A DNA stretch of 64,000 nucleotides from Pyrocephalus nanus (GCA_038380795.1 CM076266.1:32872145-32936144), one strand, 5' to 3'; positions 26,841 through 40,927 are shown, counted from the stretch's first letter. Notes: generated by a model from the letters alone, not told the origin. A program made the numbers and translations.

Positions 26841-29689
26841 CTAAGAAATTGCTGCTGCCATCTATCCCCATACACCAGCCTCTTAACTAAATCCTAATAA
26901 AACTAGTTCTGAGATTTTAATTTCTATCACTCACTCATTCCGGACAATGTTAAACATGGTGAAGGGTGATGTGTGATTTATTTAACTATGAAAGTTTAAA
27001 TTTTTTTACATGCAGAGGCCTTATTTTCCATTATCTTCTTTTTAGTAGAGAAAGAAGCAAGCAAGCACTGACATATATGGTGCACTTCACATCCCTCCCA
27101 ATGTTTCTACAGCCAGAGAATGCCAATTTTTAGTGCTAACTCTGCCTTTCTTCAGCAAACCTGCTTCCTAGCTCCCTCCTGAGCCTCTAGGACTGGTACT
27201 CACCCCAGGCTGTTTTTCAGAGTAGATTGTGTTGTGCCTTGTTGGGAGTTTTCAGAACACTCGAAATTTATGCAATAGAAAAAAACCAGATTATCAAAGC
27301 AGCAGGAATACCTGAGATTTTCTGCCTGTGATAGCTCACTTTCACTGAGCAAGCCCCAACAGCATCTGTCACTAATGCAATGGATTGTTTTGCTCAGACA
27401 TCTGTGGGTCACATTATTTCACAATCAGGCTGCAGCAAGAGGGGAAAGTAAAACTGAGGCAGGTTATTAATCACTTACTGTTTCCTGTACGGCATAGAGG
27501 AAATAATCAAGCAGTAGAGTGGGTTATAAAGGGAGATTCCTGAGAAACAAAAATACGCACTTCATTTAAGGCATTGCAGGAGGCCACGTGATAGAGGTGG
27601 ATTCAGTTTGTGGAAATTTGGCTTTATTTTATTTATGGTATTAAGTAACTGACAACAGCTGCCACATCTAAATGAGGGTATGATGGCATTTACCCAGCAA
27701 CTGAGAAGAGCAGTGCTTTGGATTTGCAAGTCTTCTCCATTCATATCCAAAAAGCACATGGTTTGATCCAAAGCAGGTGGAACAAGCCCAAAACTACTCT
27801 CAGTATTACACAACCAAAACCAGAGATCTGGAGGGAATTTGCCCCATATAAATTAGTGCCAGCCTTAACAAGAGTAACTTTGCCTCACTGATATATGCAG
27901 CTGTGTCCTCACTAGGGAGTTTTCTGACTACATATGATTTTACACATCTGTCAGCTTTAAATCAGGGATCCAAATATAGACTGCAGTGCACTATCAATTT
28001 ATCGCTTTCCCTTGGGCCTATAAAGCACCAAATGGGCAGAGACTCATCAGTGAGGGATCAAGTCCTGATCCTACACGCACCCCATAATCCTGTCAACCTT
28101 AGCAGAGCAAAATGGGAGTCAAAGAAAACAAAGCTGCACCCAATTTTTTCAATATCTTCCCTGTCCCTCTGCCCCAAATTATTGGTCTGCAGCGACTGAA
28201 TTTTTCTCGATTTTTTTCCCCTGCCATGCAAATGTGTGGACAGTTTTTTGCTAGCTAGCACTGTGGAAAGTCACAGGGTACACAGCATCAGCAACAATGA
28301 ATATCGAACCAAATGAGATCATGTTCTGAATTGTCATTACTGTGATGAATAAGGGAGATAAAACTTCCTTCCAAGAATTTTTGCACTGAAGTAATCACCC
28401 AAAACACAACAGAGGTGGCTCACACAGAAGAAGGGTTATGGGGACAGTTTTTTGCTGGTTTGGGTGGTTTTTTAGTTACACTAAGGCTGAGGACTGCTAC
28501 TTTTGGTAATTTATATTACTCATTTCTAATACTAAACTACTTTTCTGTTAGGTTTGCAGGACAACAAAGACTTGTCCCTGTTTCTGCTCCCCCCATGAAT
28601 TTCTGCAGGAAAAAGTCAGTATTTAAAACCAGGGACAGAACTGGCCATGCTGGCAGATGAAGATGCTGCTATAGCAGCTTTGCAGTTCAATACCAAGTGA
28701 GTTAAATAAAAATAAAAATAAAAATTAGCCAATTTAGGCAGTATCAACCTACAGATAATGGTGATTTTTCACAATTAAAAAAAAGCCTCACTGTTCACTA
28801 ATATTATTGTTATTAGTGTTGATGGACTACACTTTTCGTAAACGGTAAAACCTCTAACAAGAAACTGCAACGCACAAAAAGCAACCTCTAGATTTTATTT
28901 TTTTTTTTTATTACTGAGCTCTATATTTCAGTCTTTAGAAATAGCTCAGTCATTACAGACTGTGACCCCCATGAGGGCACTAATTGAGGAATGGATAGAG
29001 TTTCCCAGAGACTAACAGCCCAGGGTATTGAGGCTGCACCGCCCTGCTACAGCTCTGCTGCCAGGAATACATATATGACAAGACCTTCGGTCCGTAACTG
29101 TGATGGATACCAAGTTGCTACAGCAAATATTGCCCTGGATGACTGCCAAGGATTAATCTTTTGACAATTAGGAACTTGTTTCATTTTGCAGCATAAGTGA
29201 GGGTATGCCTTCGCTAACCTAATCTCAGTTTGAGAGATGTCAAGCATATTCTTCAATATGAAATTAAAAGACAGGCTGTTTTATCTTCAAAAGAAGTGAC
29301 TGGAACACAGAAAATCACACTTAAATCTATCACTGGATACAGGATTAGACAAAGACTGACTGTGTTTCACTGATTTGTACAGCTTTCAATACCCCCTTAA
29401 AAATCACAGTTCTAAAAAAATCAAATGACAGAATCTGTTGGAAATTGTATTACTTTGTAGTGATCAAATTCTGTCCTTAGATGTATGTGCATGGGGCTTC
29501 AATTTGACAGCAAGCCTGTGTTAGCAGAAAACCTTCATCTGAGAGCAGAATCTGACCCACAGACGCAGGAAAACATCTATGTTTGATGTAGCAGATTTCT
29601 ATCCTTTCAGAAAAGTAGCATCTGGCCCTGAAAGTATTTTAACACACTGAGAGTGATGCATTTGACGTATTGTAGTCTTGCTGAGTTCC
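26841..29689. other. AT-rich noncoding stretch
   Basis: No gene or mobile element was recognised. A short AAAAT-type microsatellite lies at 28703-28725 and a T-rich run near 28895-28909. Frames do not exceed about 98 codons and carry no family motif. Confidence 0.55.
28703..28725. repeat. AAAAT microsatellite
   Basis: About four TAAAA/AAATA pentamer units. Simple repeat. Confidence 0.85.
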
Positions 29690-30045
29690 TTCCTTTATTT
29701 GGAGATGATGAACTTGATAGCAGTCTGCATTACCAAGTGATTAATCAGTCACTTTTGTAAAGGTTATCTGTTAAAAATACATCTGATTAATTTGGTCCAG
29801 CAACAGAAGAGGAGCTATAGATCCCTGACGCCTGACCCAGAGGCCATCTCTGTATAACAATGGACAGGTTTCATTTATAACATGGTGAACACACCTGGAA
29901 ATCTGCTTGTAATTAGAAAGTGATAATGAATCCATCTATCAAAAGGAAGCTAGTTTGTCAGCAGTTCTGGATGTAAACCCTGATATTTACTGTAAGTCCC
30001 TCTGGCTTTCCCTGGGGGGTATAATTGTAAATATGAGTCTTCGGC
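29690..30045. promoter_or_regulatory. Candidate homeodomain-rich enhancer
   Basis: TGATTAATCA at 29738-29747 is a perfect 10-bp palindrome made of two TGATTA half-sites. A second TGATTAAT lies at 29784-29791 and a TAATTA at 29910-29915, with GATA-type sites (GTTATCT near 29764; GTGATAATG near 29920) between. This spacing of homeodomain, PBX-like and GATA-like motifs over about 350 bp, with no repeats and no open frame, resembles an ancient enhancer. It is not shown to be conserved. Confidence 0.35.
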
Positions 30046-30199
30046 ACCTCAAACAAGGGCCTTTCCAGGCTCCTGTTTTAAGGAAGAGATTTTTCTTTTT
30101 GGTCATTTCATGTTCTAGCTCTAACAGTGAATAGAAGTTGCAAGTGATGAATTACAGACATGAATCTTTTTCTTCAAACATTATTGTGTCTGTTTCAGC

Positions 30200-33100
30200 A
30201 GAGGAGAAAGATGCTTAGAGACTCCGATGATCTGAAAGACAAATGAGACCTATACAAACAGAAAATGCTTAAGTGAAGCAGAAGTACGACAGCCTGCAGG
30301 TAAAAGAGGATAATTCGTGAGAGTTGTGTACCTGGTGTATGTTCCTGACAAAGGGTACAGGTCATTCAATACCTATAAAGATTATTGGGGTGATACTAAG
30401 GCTGTTTCACAAATAATCTGATTAACACAAGCTTCTGAAGAAGGCTCAGACTCAAAAAGGACTTTGAGATTATGAGCTTTGGAAACTGGAAAAATAGAAT
30501 TACCATCAAAGGAAATGATCAGGAAGGATGAAAGGGAATGAAAGGCGATTGGAAGAGGCCTAACAACAGCTGCTAGTCTTTTTCCTTTTTATCAGCATTC
30601 AGGTGGAAATATCTGCAGATATCAGAACTCCAGTTCCAAACAGCAACCATTACAGGAACAGAGACATTACTCAAGGTACCTGAACACCTCCATCACCCTG
30701 GGCAACTGGCACTGATGATCAAATGTAAGTAATGTCCCTGAAGGAAAGCTACAGCAAAAGAATTCAATACATTTCTGAATATTGATTCCTTCCAGAAACC
30801 AGAGCAATCCAGACAGGACTAAAAGAAAACTGGCCATCAGTCTTTAGTGTAAAATCAGTTAAAATCCAATTAAGCATCTACCAGAAAGCCAACATAAACA
30901 CTCAACATGCAGCAACAAAAGAGAAAACAAAACCATGAAGTAATAGTCCTCTAAAATCTAACAGCAGAAGATGAAGAGACCTGGCCTGTTTCTCAGCCAC
31001 AGACAGATGATTAAAACATAAAACACACATGTCAGAATAAAACTGTTAAATAAATCATTTTACAAGGAGGAATTTTAAAGTTTATTTTCACTATTTTCTT
31101 GGCAACTAGATAATTACCTGCTTATATCTTCTTAAGATGAGGAGGAAGTTGAAAAGAGGCCATTAATAAATCAGATGTTCCCCAGCAGCCCCAACCCTTT
31201 AAACACAGTGGACAGCAGTTTTTACTACAGGAGAGCATAGCCAAGCTCATAACAACATTACTCACAAAGTCCAAACAGCCCTTCAGCCACCAGTCTTTTC
31301 AAGTGTTTGTGAGGAAAAATCCCATTAAGAAAACCCTAGAATATACACACACGGGAGAAAGTGAAGAAATGAAGCACAATGGAGCATGAAGGCTAATGTC
31401 AGGCAACCACAGCAAGGATGCTGAGGCAGAGATATGCTTTGGAGCAGCAGGACCATGAGGAAGAGTTCGTGATTGTAGAGAGAAAGAAAACGTTCCCCAT
31501 GGCTCCATAGATACCACTGACCATTCCCGGGGGCATCATCATGGCTTTGTCATGAGCACTGAACACCTGCAGGGTACAGCCAGGCTGGGGTGGTTGTAGT
31601 CAGAGCTGTGGGAGATCTTTCCAGGAACCCTCTCTTAGCTGGGCATGGCAACATGGAGGAAGGCCAGATAGCAGGGGAGGAAATGACCAAGAACAGTCTC
31701 CAAACAGTAAAATGTGAAGATTCATGTAGGTCAAGAATTTGAGAAGAAAAAAAAAAGAACAAAAAACAGACAGAATAATCACCAGGTCAAAGCAAAAGAT
31801 CTGAAATAAAAATTCAGCTTTCAACCATAGTATCTAATTCAAATTAAATTAACATGAAGAAACCATAAAAACAAGCACAGTCATCCCACTCCCCGCAACG
31901 TATTGGGAATGAGCATCAAATGGCATTAACACCAAATCCAGCAAGAAGGTAGACTGTCACTCCGTCAAAATAGGTAAATTAACCAATTCAGAAAATTTGA
32001 TTAATTTCCCTGCAGTTGATAAATGCTAAGGAGAGCATTTGCAGAAGAGAGCCACCAGAGAAAGGAAAGTGGCAGAAGAAACAGAAAGACAGCTATCTCC
32101 AGCCAAGGTAGAAGGCAATCACCACCATGCATTTCTCAGCATCGCAGAGGAATTGTCCAGGAGAGCTGAGGCTGGAAGGACAGACAAGCACCATGGCAGC
32201 CATCTCATGATAGAACTCATATACCCACAGCCCTTGGCATAACCACCAGCAAGGTTTCAATAGCAAGGTTTCAATAGGGGGTTTATTTCTGGGAGACAAC
32301 CATTCGGAGCGGAAGCTCTCACACAGTTGCAGCCCCAAAAGGATGAGGAAGAACTAGAGCATTACAAGACACCGCTTGTCCTCTGTAATTCCAACTGTTA
32401 CTGTAGAAATAGAAGGAATTTTTCTGGTACTTGTCAAATGCAACCAAGAGCTGCTGCAAAGGCAGCTGTGTGGGTATAGTGACCTAAGATGGAGACAGAC
32501 TCAACCACCAGTGCAAGCGGAGCTATCACTGGGAGGCAAAGGCCCTGGAAAAAAAAAACAAGGCTACTGAAGGCAGTGCCATAGGAGAGACCAAGCAACA
32601 GAAAGGCTTGAACGGGTAGAGGACCACAAAGTGGAGAACCATAGGGAAGAGGGGGGAGGGCAGTGGAAAGCATGATAGGAGAAGCAATGGAAGAGTGACA
32701 TGGGAAGAGGAACATCAGTATGTGTCACTGAGAAAGGTCCAGAATTCGAAGACTGCCACATGCAGCAATTAACACCAGCTCCCTCCCAGCACACACTCAG
32801 CACACCATCTAGCAACCTGCAGAAGGTAGCCTTCATCTTCGCATTTTGATGCCAAGAGGTTGAGTGCAACACAGTTGTTTGGCAAGCACTGAACCTTCAA
32901 ATTCCACATGGTTGAATGTGTTTCCCCTAATAAAATACATTTATTAATACAGTTCTGTTTTTAAACATGATTTTCAGAAACTATGCCATCCAAGAGATAC
33001 ATTGCAGGGTGGAAGGATGGACAGACAGAGAATGGGAACAGAGGCCCTCTGAGTGTTGCTCACTGAGAAGAACCTATTGGGAAAGCAGCCCTAGGACAGC

Positions 33101-33500
33101 AGCAGATACAGAGCAGACACCAAAATCGTGAGTGATGATATTAGTGAGGATACTGGTTATGCAGGCATGTGCAACAGGGCCCCATGGTTCTGTTAGATAC
33201 AAATTGATCCTGGAACACAGCTGGGTCAAGCCTGAGTTAAGTGCCAGGTGAAGGCAACTCCCAACACTAAAATTCCTGCAAAGCTGGGCATGGTCAGTGA
33301 GTTAATGTTTGTGAAGTGCCACAGAAGTTCTACATTTTTCAGACACCTAATGATATTGAGGCACAAAAAGAAAGCTAAACAAAGAGCTTCATTCACTCCA
33401 GCTCCATTAAAAACACAGCGAACAAAATCAGTTCCAGACGTGTGGGAAAGAACCAACAATTGCTAACAAAAACAGTAATACTAGCATTAGTTTTCCAAGA
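30200..33500 (+). other. Purine-rich strand-asymmetric region
   Basis: For more than 3 kb the + strand is strongly enriched in A and G. For example, 50 of 60 bases in 32641-32700, 48 of 60 in 31741-31800 and 44 of 60 in 32041-32100 are purines. No gene or element was recognised. Causes could be long-term transcription in one direction, an old A-rich retroviral insertion, or mutational drift of polypurine tracts. The 32248-32277 tandem and an A18 run at its right edge lie inside or beside it. Confidence 0.55.
32248..32277. repeat. Exact 14-bp tandem duplication
   Basis: AGCAAGGTTTCAAT occurs twice back to back (32248-32261 and 32262-32275) with no mismatch and the first two bases of a third copy. 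The perfect identity suggests a recent slippage event. Confidence 0.9.
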
Positions 33501-33506
33501 GAAAGC

Positions 33507-33524
33507 AAAAAAAAAAAAAAAAAA
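33507..33524. repeat. A18 homopolymer
   Basis: Eighteen A followed by an ACAAAAC-type A-rich strip. Simple repeat at the end of the purine-rich region. Confidence 0.85.
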
Positions 33525-35831
33525 CAAAACAAGGAATAAAAAATAATAACATGAATCACAGAATAAGATGTTTTCAACAATCTGAGTACCATTTAAAACA
33601 TTAAAAGAAATCAAGTCTAGCTTACTGAATTCAAAATGTACATGTCTGAAAGATTAACACAGTTTCAAAGATATTCTTGTATAAATGGCCAGTAATTAAG
33701 AAATATGGATAGCAATAATTTAATGAAGACATCATGTTTTCCCCTAGGGAAGGACATTAGCACTGATACTCTCTTAACACCTGGAGTCTTGTGCTCACGG
33801 CACACTCCTCACATGCCTCACCCCATAGTATTTTGTCAGAAGCATTGGTCAATGCAGCAAATGTCCTTATACTTTTACACTGGCTCACAAATACTACAAA
33901 AGTAGTTCACTGACTTCTGATCTAATAAAAAGAGGTTTGTACCTAGCTATCCTACTTATTTCATCCTTGTCTGGGAAAGCTAGCTGAGAATCTCTTCTCT
34001 GCTCTTAAGTGATCTTACTGCCCTGTCAAACTGCTCACTCCCCACTCTCCCCCACACTTGGGAAAACAGTCTTGCTCATAGCCAGAAAAAGCAGTAATAA
34101 TCCATCATCATATACACAGAGCAGCTTCTCAACTCCCTGTTTTCTTTTATTTTACCTTCTCAGCAACCACTCACTTTCCCTTCTTAGAGAAGGAAATTCA
34201 TTCCCCTTGCTGAAATGGCACCCTAAACTTCAAACATAACTGCCTATACTGCCAACGTTTGTTCTGGCATCTCCTAAAGCGATCAGGTCTTTTGAGGGCA
34301 CAGCACTTCCCAAGTCAGCCTCTTGCACAGAATTTGATGGATCTAGTATGCCCAGTATTTGTTCCTGTCAAATCTATCATACAAATACTACTCTGACTGT
34401 GTTTTTATGAGAGGCACAGGAACAGATTTGGAAACAAACAAATCTTATCCTCGGGACCAGAGACAAGGATATTAAGGAAAAAACATTTTGGTGGATGTGA
34501 GGGTATGTTTTCCTACTTACTGCCCAGTAGGGAGGAAGGTGAATTGCTACTTACTTTCACAGACTGCAGTAAGATTTCCAATTCAGCCTGCCAGGCTCAG
34601 ACAGTATTATCACCTGCATCAATTAAGCTACCTTAGCAAGGGGTTTTTCAAAAAAATTACAGTAATGGCTGTATCAAAGCATGAAAACATAAATGTGCCC
34701 TCATTTATGAGAAGGAAACAAATTATTAGAGTATCAACACATTCTTTAGGGTAATTTGTAAAACAAGAGGACATGCTGCAGGCACTTTTGATGGTAGGTG
34801 AAAAATAGTCACAAGAAAAAAAAAAACACACTGGATTTCCTCTCTCCTGGTCATTGTCCTCTTTCCATTTTCTTATTTGACATTTAACTGATGAATTTTG
34901 CTATTTTATTTTTTTAAATGAAAATCTGGACACTATTTTGGTGTATCTCAAAGGTTTGCATAAGATTCCTTATAGCAGCTGCGACCTCAATCTGGGTTCT
35001 CCCAAATCACTTCAAACCAGCTCTACACAGACTGTCTACAAAGCCTCTCAAATAAGAACAAGTGCAACAGGATTTTCCTGATAAGAGCAGTTCTTTCTCT
35101 AGGTATCGCTCTCTGCTGTGGTGCAGTTTTGCCCATGATCCTCCTAGCTTAAAGGCAGAGTCAGGACAATATAACCTGCATAAATATACTTGGTCAGCCT
35201 GCTTTTTCCTGCTGATAGAGAAAGAATAAGTTACATACTTCTGTAATTTTTTTTCCCACTTGTTTCTACTTTTCCAGAGGTCCCAAACCACACAGCCCTT
35301 GAGCCCTGGCCTTTATTTTGCATTATTGGGAACCCCAAGACAGCACTGCTGACCTCTCCAGCTGCAAAGCAAAGGGAGCAAAATCTGACTACGAATTTCT
35401 GCCCGAGGATGCTGTTTGAGAGGGTCTATGTCCCCAGAAAGCAAAGACATAGGCACTGTGTTACAGGCCATTTCCAGGGAGTAGTACAGAAAGTGGTTTC
35501 AGAGAAAGGTAGGATACTGCAGAAAAGCACTTCCACCCCATATAAAAGAGATCTCATGCACTAGTTTAGCCTCTTCAGAATGAATAAACACTGAGAAGCA
35601 GCAGCTTCACTAAAAAGTGAGGTCTGACCACCAACGTCTTCACTGAAAGAAATTCCTGACAGGGTTCAGGGGAAGAGGTGTACATAATGTAAATGGACAG
35701 ACTGACCATGGTGATTGTTCACTCATTTCTTTTGATGTCAGAGTAAACACCATGCCACAGGAGAAGGTAAGGAACTCTGCAATAGCTCTTCCATACAGAC
35801 ACAAAGTCTGATGGAGTTCACATGGCACAGC
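33525..35831. other. AT-rich noncoding stretch
   Basis: Nothing beyond short random frames was found. The stretch ends at the CR1 fragment. Confidence 0.5.
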
Positions 35832-35950
35832 ATCATAGACTCATAGAATGGTTTGGGTTGGAAGGGACCTTAAAGATCATCTAGTTCCAAGCACCCTGTC
35901 ACTGGCAGGGAACCTTCCACTAGACCAGGTGACTCAAACCTGGTCTTGAA
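35832..35950 (-). mobile_element. CR1 LINE 3'-end fragment (5'-truncated)
   Basis: Read on the + strand it begins with the two degenerate octamers of the CR1 tail (CATAGACTCATAGAATGG) and continues with the strongly diagnostic GGTTTGGGTTGGAAGGGACC, the AAAGATCATCTAGTTCCAA block, GGCAGGGA and CTTCCACTAGACCAGGT. The element therefore lies on the minus strand with its 3' end at 35832. Compared with the usual avian sequence it lacks about a dozen bases after GACTCAAACC and stops near CTTGAA, so it is the common severely 5'-truncated form with no coding part. CR1 is the dominant non-LTR retroposon of birds and is also found in other reptiles. This is the strongest clue to the host lineage. Confidence 0.93.
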
Positions 35951-37718
35951 GGAGAACTGTAAACCTGAAGGCAATTGTAAAACTGTTTCATATAATTCCC
36001 TGGTGGTTCTCATGCTGAAAATAGTTTTTACTTCAAAGAGAATCAAAAGAAATCTTTAGGATCATAACTTTTTTACAGAGGATGTGCATGCTTCTTTATT
36101 TTCCCCTTTCAGTTGTCCAAGTGGAGAACTGGATGGATAGGGGAAGTTTTTATGGCAGATGCTAGTTTCGTGCAGCATGTGAATACAGGTTTCTACCTCT
36201 GGAAGTAGGACCACAATGGCATCCACTGTGGGCGGCTCCCGTGTTGCTCAGTCAACCTGACAGAGCTCAGCACTCAAAACTAAATTCTGAGGAAGTTCAA
36301 AGTTTCCTCGTTTGCATCATTCACAGATCTCAGAGACAATGACTGTCAGGAGACAATAGGGAAAAGGTGATTTTTGAAGAATATAAATGAGAGCACACAA
36401 CTTCCACCAATGGGTTTAAAGCATAATCCACTTTCAACAGTGAGGTGGGACTACTGTTGGGAAGTACCTGATTCTGCCCAGGTCTCTTCTCTCAAGACCA
36501 GCACCAATGCCAACAGTCTTTGGAAATGACAGTGTTTAAGCTAGCAGAGTGTGTCTATTTGCAGGTCTTTGTCACTGACACATGGAAACTATTAGTTTTT
36601 TTCTTAATAAATGCCTGAGCCTTACCAGAGCCTTTAAGGGAAGATGTGTTTTGTGATAAGGTTGTTTCAGGAGTCAAGTGGCTATTTCTTTCCTTTGGGC
36701 ATCGAAAGACACTAAGAAATTATTCACATTTTGGTACCATTAACTGAGAGTCCCAGAAAACTGCAGAGTATCTAACTGGTATATGGAATTTCCAGAAGCA
36801 GAAGAGACAAAAGAACTTTTTGCCTTTTCGGGGCAGTTACTGCATAGCAGGATGGGTGAGACACAAAGACAGAGTATTTTATGTCCCCGTTTCACAAGGG
36901 CACTTTGCCAGTCTGCCCTGTCGTTTGTTACTTCAAAATTATTGGCATTCAAATCAGAAGTGAAGACTGTAAATGAATCTATGGATTGTGCAGTTCTTGA
37001 AGATTTCAAAGGAGTTTAGCCTGAGCTGAAAGCTGACGAGTTGGAAACTATTTAGACATCTTACTGTGATGGTCAGTAAGAGAAAACCAAAGTCTCAGCC
37101 TACCTCCTGCCTTAAATAAACAAGATACATGTGTAGCCCTGTCAGAATCAACTAGTCAAGAAACAGTTTCAAGCACATTTAAAACTGAATCTATACTGAC
37201 CCTGACTTGAAAGAGAAGCATAATGTTAGTAAGCATATATAAAATTCAGTTCTCATTTACAGAAAGGAAAAAGAAAGACCAATTCTGATACAAGCTTGCA
37301 GGTCGTCTTAGTACTTGAGCCTTCTAGATGTAGAAAAGGGTTTGCTAAGAAAGGAAAACATGCTGGGGATTTGATCTGTATTCCAAAAGGTCTTTGCAGT
37401 CATATAAAATGACCCAGACTTATTACAACTTCAAAAGACACACATAGTTAGTACTGATTTTATCAAATATCATAATACTACACAGGCTAGCATTGCTTTT
37501 GAAAGTATTTGCATAATGAATAACATGTCAAGCTGTGTAAACCTTTACATTTTTGGCTTCTCATCTAGATAGCTTTTGAACAAGGTCAGAAGCAAAGCTA
37601 TATGCTTATTTTGTCTTTTTTGTCTTTTTTAAAAAAAAACCTTTTAAGCAGAAATAAGATTTGCTATTTTTAAGCATTTGCGGTCCCCCCTTTATTTTGA
37701 GCAAGGAGAAATGGTTCT

Positions 37719-37746
37719 GACATATTACATATGACATATGACATAA
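37719..37746. repeat. 7-bp tandem repeat, about four copies
   Basis: Units GACATAT, TACATAT, GACATAT, GACATAA follow one another directly. Minor divergence suggests an older array. Confidence 0.85.
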
Positions 37747-40700
37747 TGGATTTTTGGAAGAATCTTTTGCTGATTAACCATGCAGTGAAATGAAGTGCTT
37801 AATAGAAAACACTTGGCACAAGCTCCCTGATCAAAATCTCACCTTGAAAATGGCTCATAAGTCATTTGTCACTGTAGAGTTTACCCACATTGCACAGAAC
37901 TGGCATCCCATACTAACACACTGCAACTGTGAGTAGACAGCCTGGGGTGATAAGGAAATTACAGGTATTACCTTTCTGGTTATCCACAGATAATTAGCAG
38001 CTCCCATAGGTTGCAATGATCTAGGAAATACCATGTCAAAGGCAATCCTCGTGCAAGTACTGATTCTGACAGTGCTTTACTATCTTTGACCAAGGTTAAA
38101 TTTGGGTCACTGTACATGTGAATGTATGGAATCACGCATATGATGCCAAACAAGCTTCATCCAGTGTTTGACCTTTACGGAGAATGTTTTTCTTGCAGTA
38201 TCTAGAAATTATTTGTAAAAACTAGCATCTGAAGTGTGAATACAGTTGAGAAGTTACAAACAGAACTACATATTTTCATTTGCTCTGCTGCTATAAAGAT
38301 GTCTGGGCCCTGATATTTTAGACAGAACAAGCTTCGGCTGAGAAATGACATCAACATTAGTCCACACAGTGCCCCTTCTGATTGCAGGCAAAATGAAGAT
38401 TCCTCAGACAGGCGACTCAATGCCCTTGTAAAGGGTAAAAGTCAAATTCTGCCCTTTTGAAGAAAAATGTTGGTAGCTGTCTGCCTGCTTTGAAAATTGC
38501 CATACACTCTCTGCAGATATGGCTGAGAACAAATATGGTTAGTGTTTTACCCCTACACGTCTTCGCTTATTATTTTTATGTCATTGTTACTGTGCATTTG
38601 AGAAGCTGTTTATTTCCCCTGCTTTTTAGGAAATCATACAAGTACCTGGAACATATGAATCATTTATGTAGAAATGCCACAGCCTGATTTTTTTATCCAG
38701 TATTTGTAGCATATGCGATAGAAATCAACCCATCACAGTGTCCCCTAGTTCCCATATTCTCATCCTGTACGCAGTAAATGCAGCCCTCACAATAGACACT
38801 GCACTGCAAGTGCAGTGGTACCTGGCATGTTGTATCCTTTTTGTTCTGCAGGATTTCACACCTCCTTCCTTTCTGCCTCTGCTCTCTGTAGCCCATCTCT
38901 AGATGTCCACCTTATGTCTGTAGGATGTAGTTCCAGTTCCCTCCAGAAACTCAATGTGATTTGTTCAGTCAGGGGAACAGAGACACTTCTTACCCTAGAG
39001 TGACAAAGCCAAACGCTCTGCAGCACTTTCTGCTGTCAGAAGCACACACCAGAAGTGCGATTTACTGCTTAGCCTGAACAGTACAACACATCACAACACA
39101 GAAGGATCCTTGAATGGCTTCTTGTAGTAAAAACAAAAATCATACTTCTATTTGCATGAGTGGCCTGGTTCCATAACCAATATTATTGAGCATACTTTCT
39201 ATTTTTTAAAGTGAGATTTTTTTACCTAAAAACTGAGAACGTCTGGTGTTACCATATCTGTCAAAATGCTTTTTACTTTTCCATGCACCCTTGCATTTGC
39301 AGTTTGAGCCAGACTATTTAGATGGTATTTTATGGCGCTTTCTTCTACCTACAGCCCTGGGAACACTGCAGTACACAGGGGGGCTCTTGGCGAGGCATGC
39401 TAACACCAGGTCCATGAGTGATTTACAAAGGCCTGAGTGTTTTTTTTCTCTCTCCCTGAATAGCCTGTGGTACAGAAGGGAAAAATCAAAATCCTCACAA
39501 TACTAACATTAACCTTTAGGTAATGAGTACCATAATTCAGGCCATTCAGTTCAGGTCAGAAAAATAGCATGAAGACACGAAGAGAAGGATACTAACGAGC
39601 CTAGAGCATAGCCTGGATGCATCTACATGTCGTTGGGAAACTTGGGCATGTGTGGTGGACCAGTCACACCTTCATGAATGGCACTTGTGCTACACAAATG
39701 GTTAGGAGCATTGTTCACTCTTACCAGCTTTATGAGTGTTTCTCTGTTGTGTGTTAATTCACCAATGAACAAACCAATCCAAAGACATGAAGGGACACAA
39801 TCGTTCAGCAGAAATGAGATAGCAAGAGGAAATGTCCATCACTGACACACAAATGTGCACGCAACACACAGATGCCGTCCACTGCTTTGTTAGTGGCAAT
39901 GAGCAGAAGGCATCTTCCCCCACCACCTGTTCCTCTTTCTCCCAAAAAGTATTTATGGAGGAAAGACTGGCACATATCAATGACTTTGCTCCTTTCAGTG
40001 AACTGTAAGTCTTAATGGAAGAAAACTTAAACATTTGCAGGCACCATAATCCAGTGAATCTACAAAGGACTTGTGAATCTGCAGGATGATAGAGGACATG
40101 CCAGAATATAGACTCCAACCAGCATCTTCACAAGAAAATTGTGTTATTGAAGTCCACTCATAAAAACACAAGGGACATCACCTTATGTACCTGAAGCTGA
40201 TTTTGAGAGGCTGCTCTGGAGTCTCCCTCGTCTGATGGTCAGCAAATCCTCCTTTCCTCTACAAAAGGCATTCATTTTCTGACCTGTGCATTCCCAGAAC
40301 GCTCTCGTGCAAACACTGTCCTCTAGACTTAAGTAATTACTTTCCCCTCTCACAGCCTTCTCCTCGGGGTACTTAGCACACACTTTGCTAGATTAAACAC
40401 ACCCAGTTCTTTTAGTCTCCCCTCTCCATGTCTGCTTCTAGCTGACACTCATTCTCCTGTTGCACAACACACTTCCAGGCCTGTACTGCATAAAATTTCA
40501 ACTGTTCCAGTTTTAATGTGTGGAAAAGTGCTGAGCACTCCTAAGTTCTTGGTTTTGTTTTAAAAAAATTACTACCTCTAGACAGTGCATTTATGAAACA
40601 GCCTGCTACCAAGTTATGCATATAAAATAAACTAACCTAGTGAAGATACAATATATATAAAAAAAATTCTGCTTCTATGGAACAGTTGATTTTATGATGA

Positions 40701-40927
40701 AATGTAAAGCATTTGCTATTCTGGAATAGAAGCTAGTATCCACCATAAGCTTTTTGATTAAGGTTTCTGATTAAGACTGTGTTTTAACATCTAATACAGT
40801 AAAATCAAATGTTCACGTTACATTGCCTCTGTACACTGAAGCTTGTCTCACATAACCTGTGCAATTCATTAATTTTATTTTTGTGCATCTAGAATTGGTC
40901 ATGTCACTGCCTGCATGTAAAAAAGCT

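Noticed and set aside
39373..39387. CTCF-like ACACAGGGGGGCTCT
   Set aside because: About four mismatches to the core consensus, including positions usually invariant.
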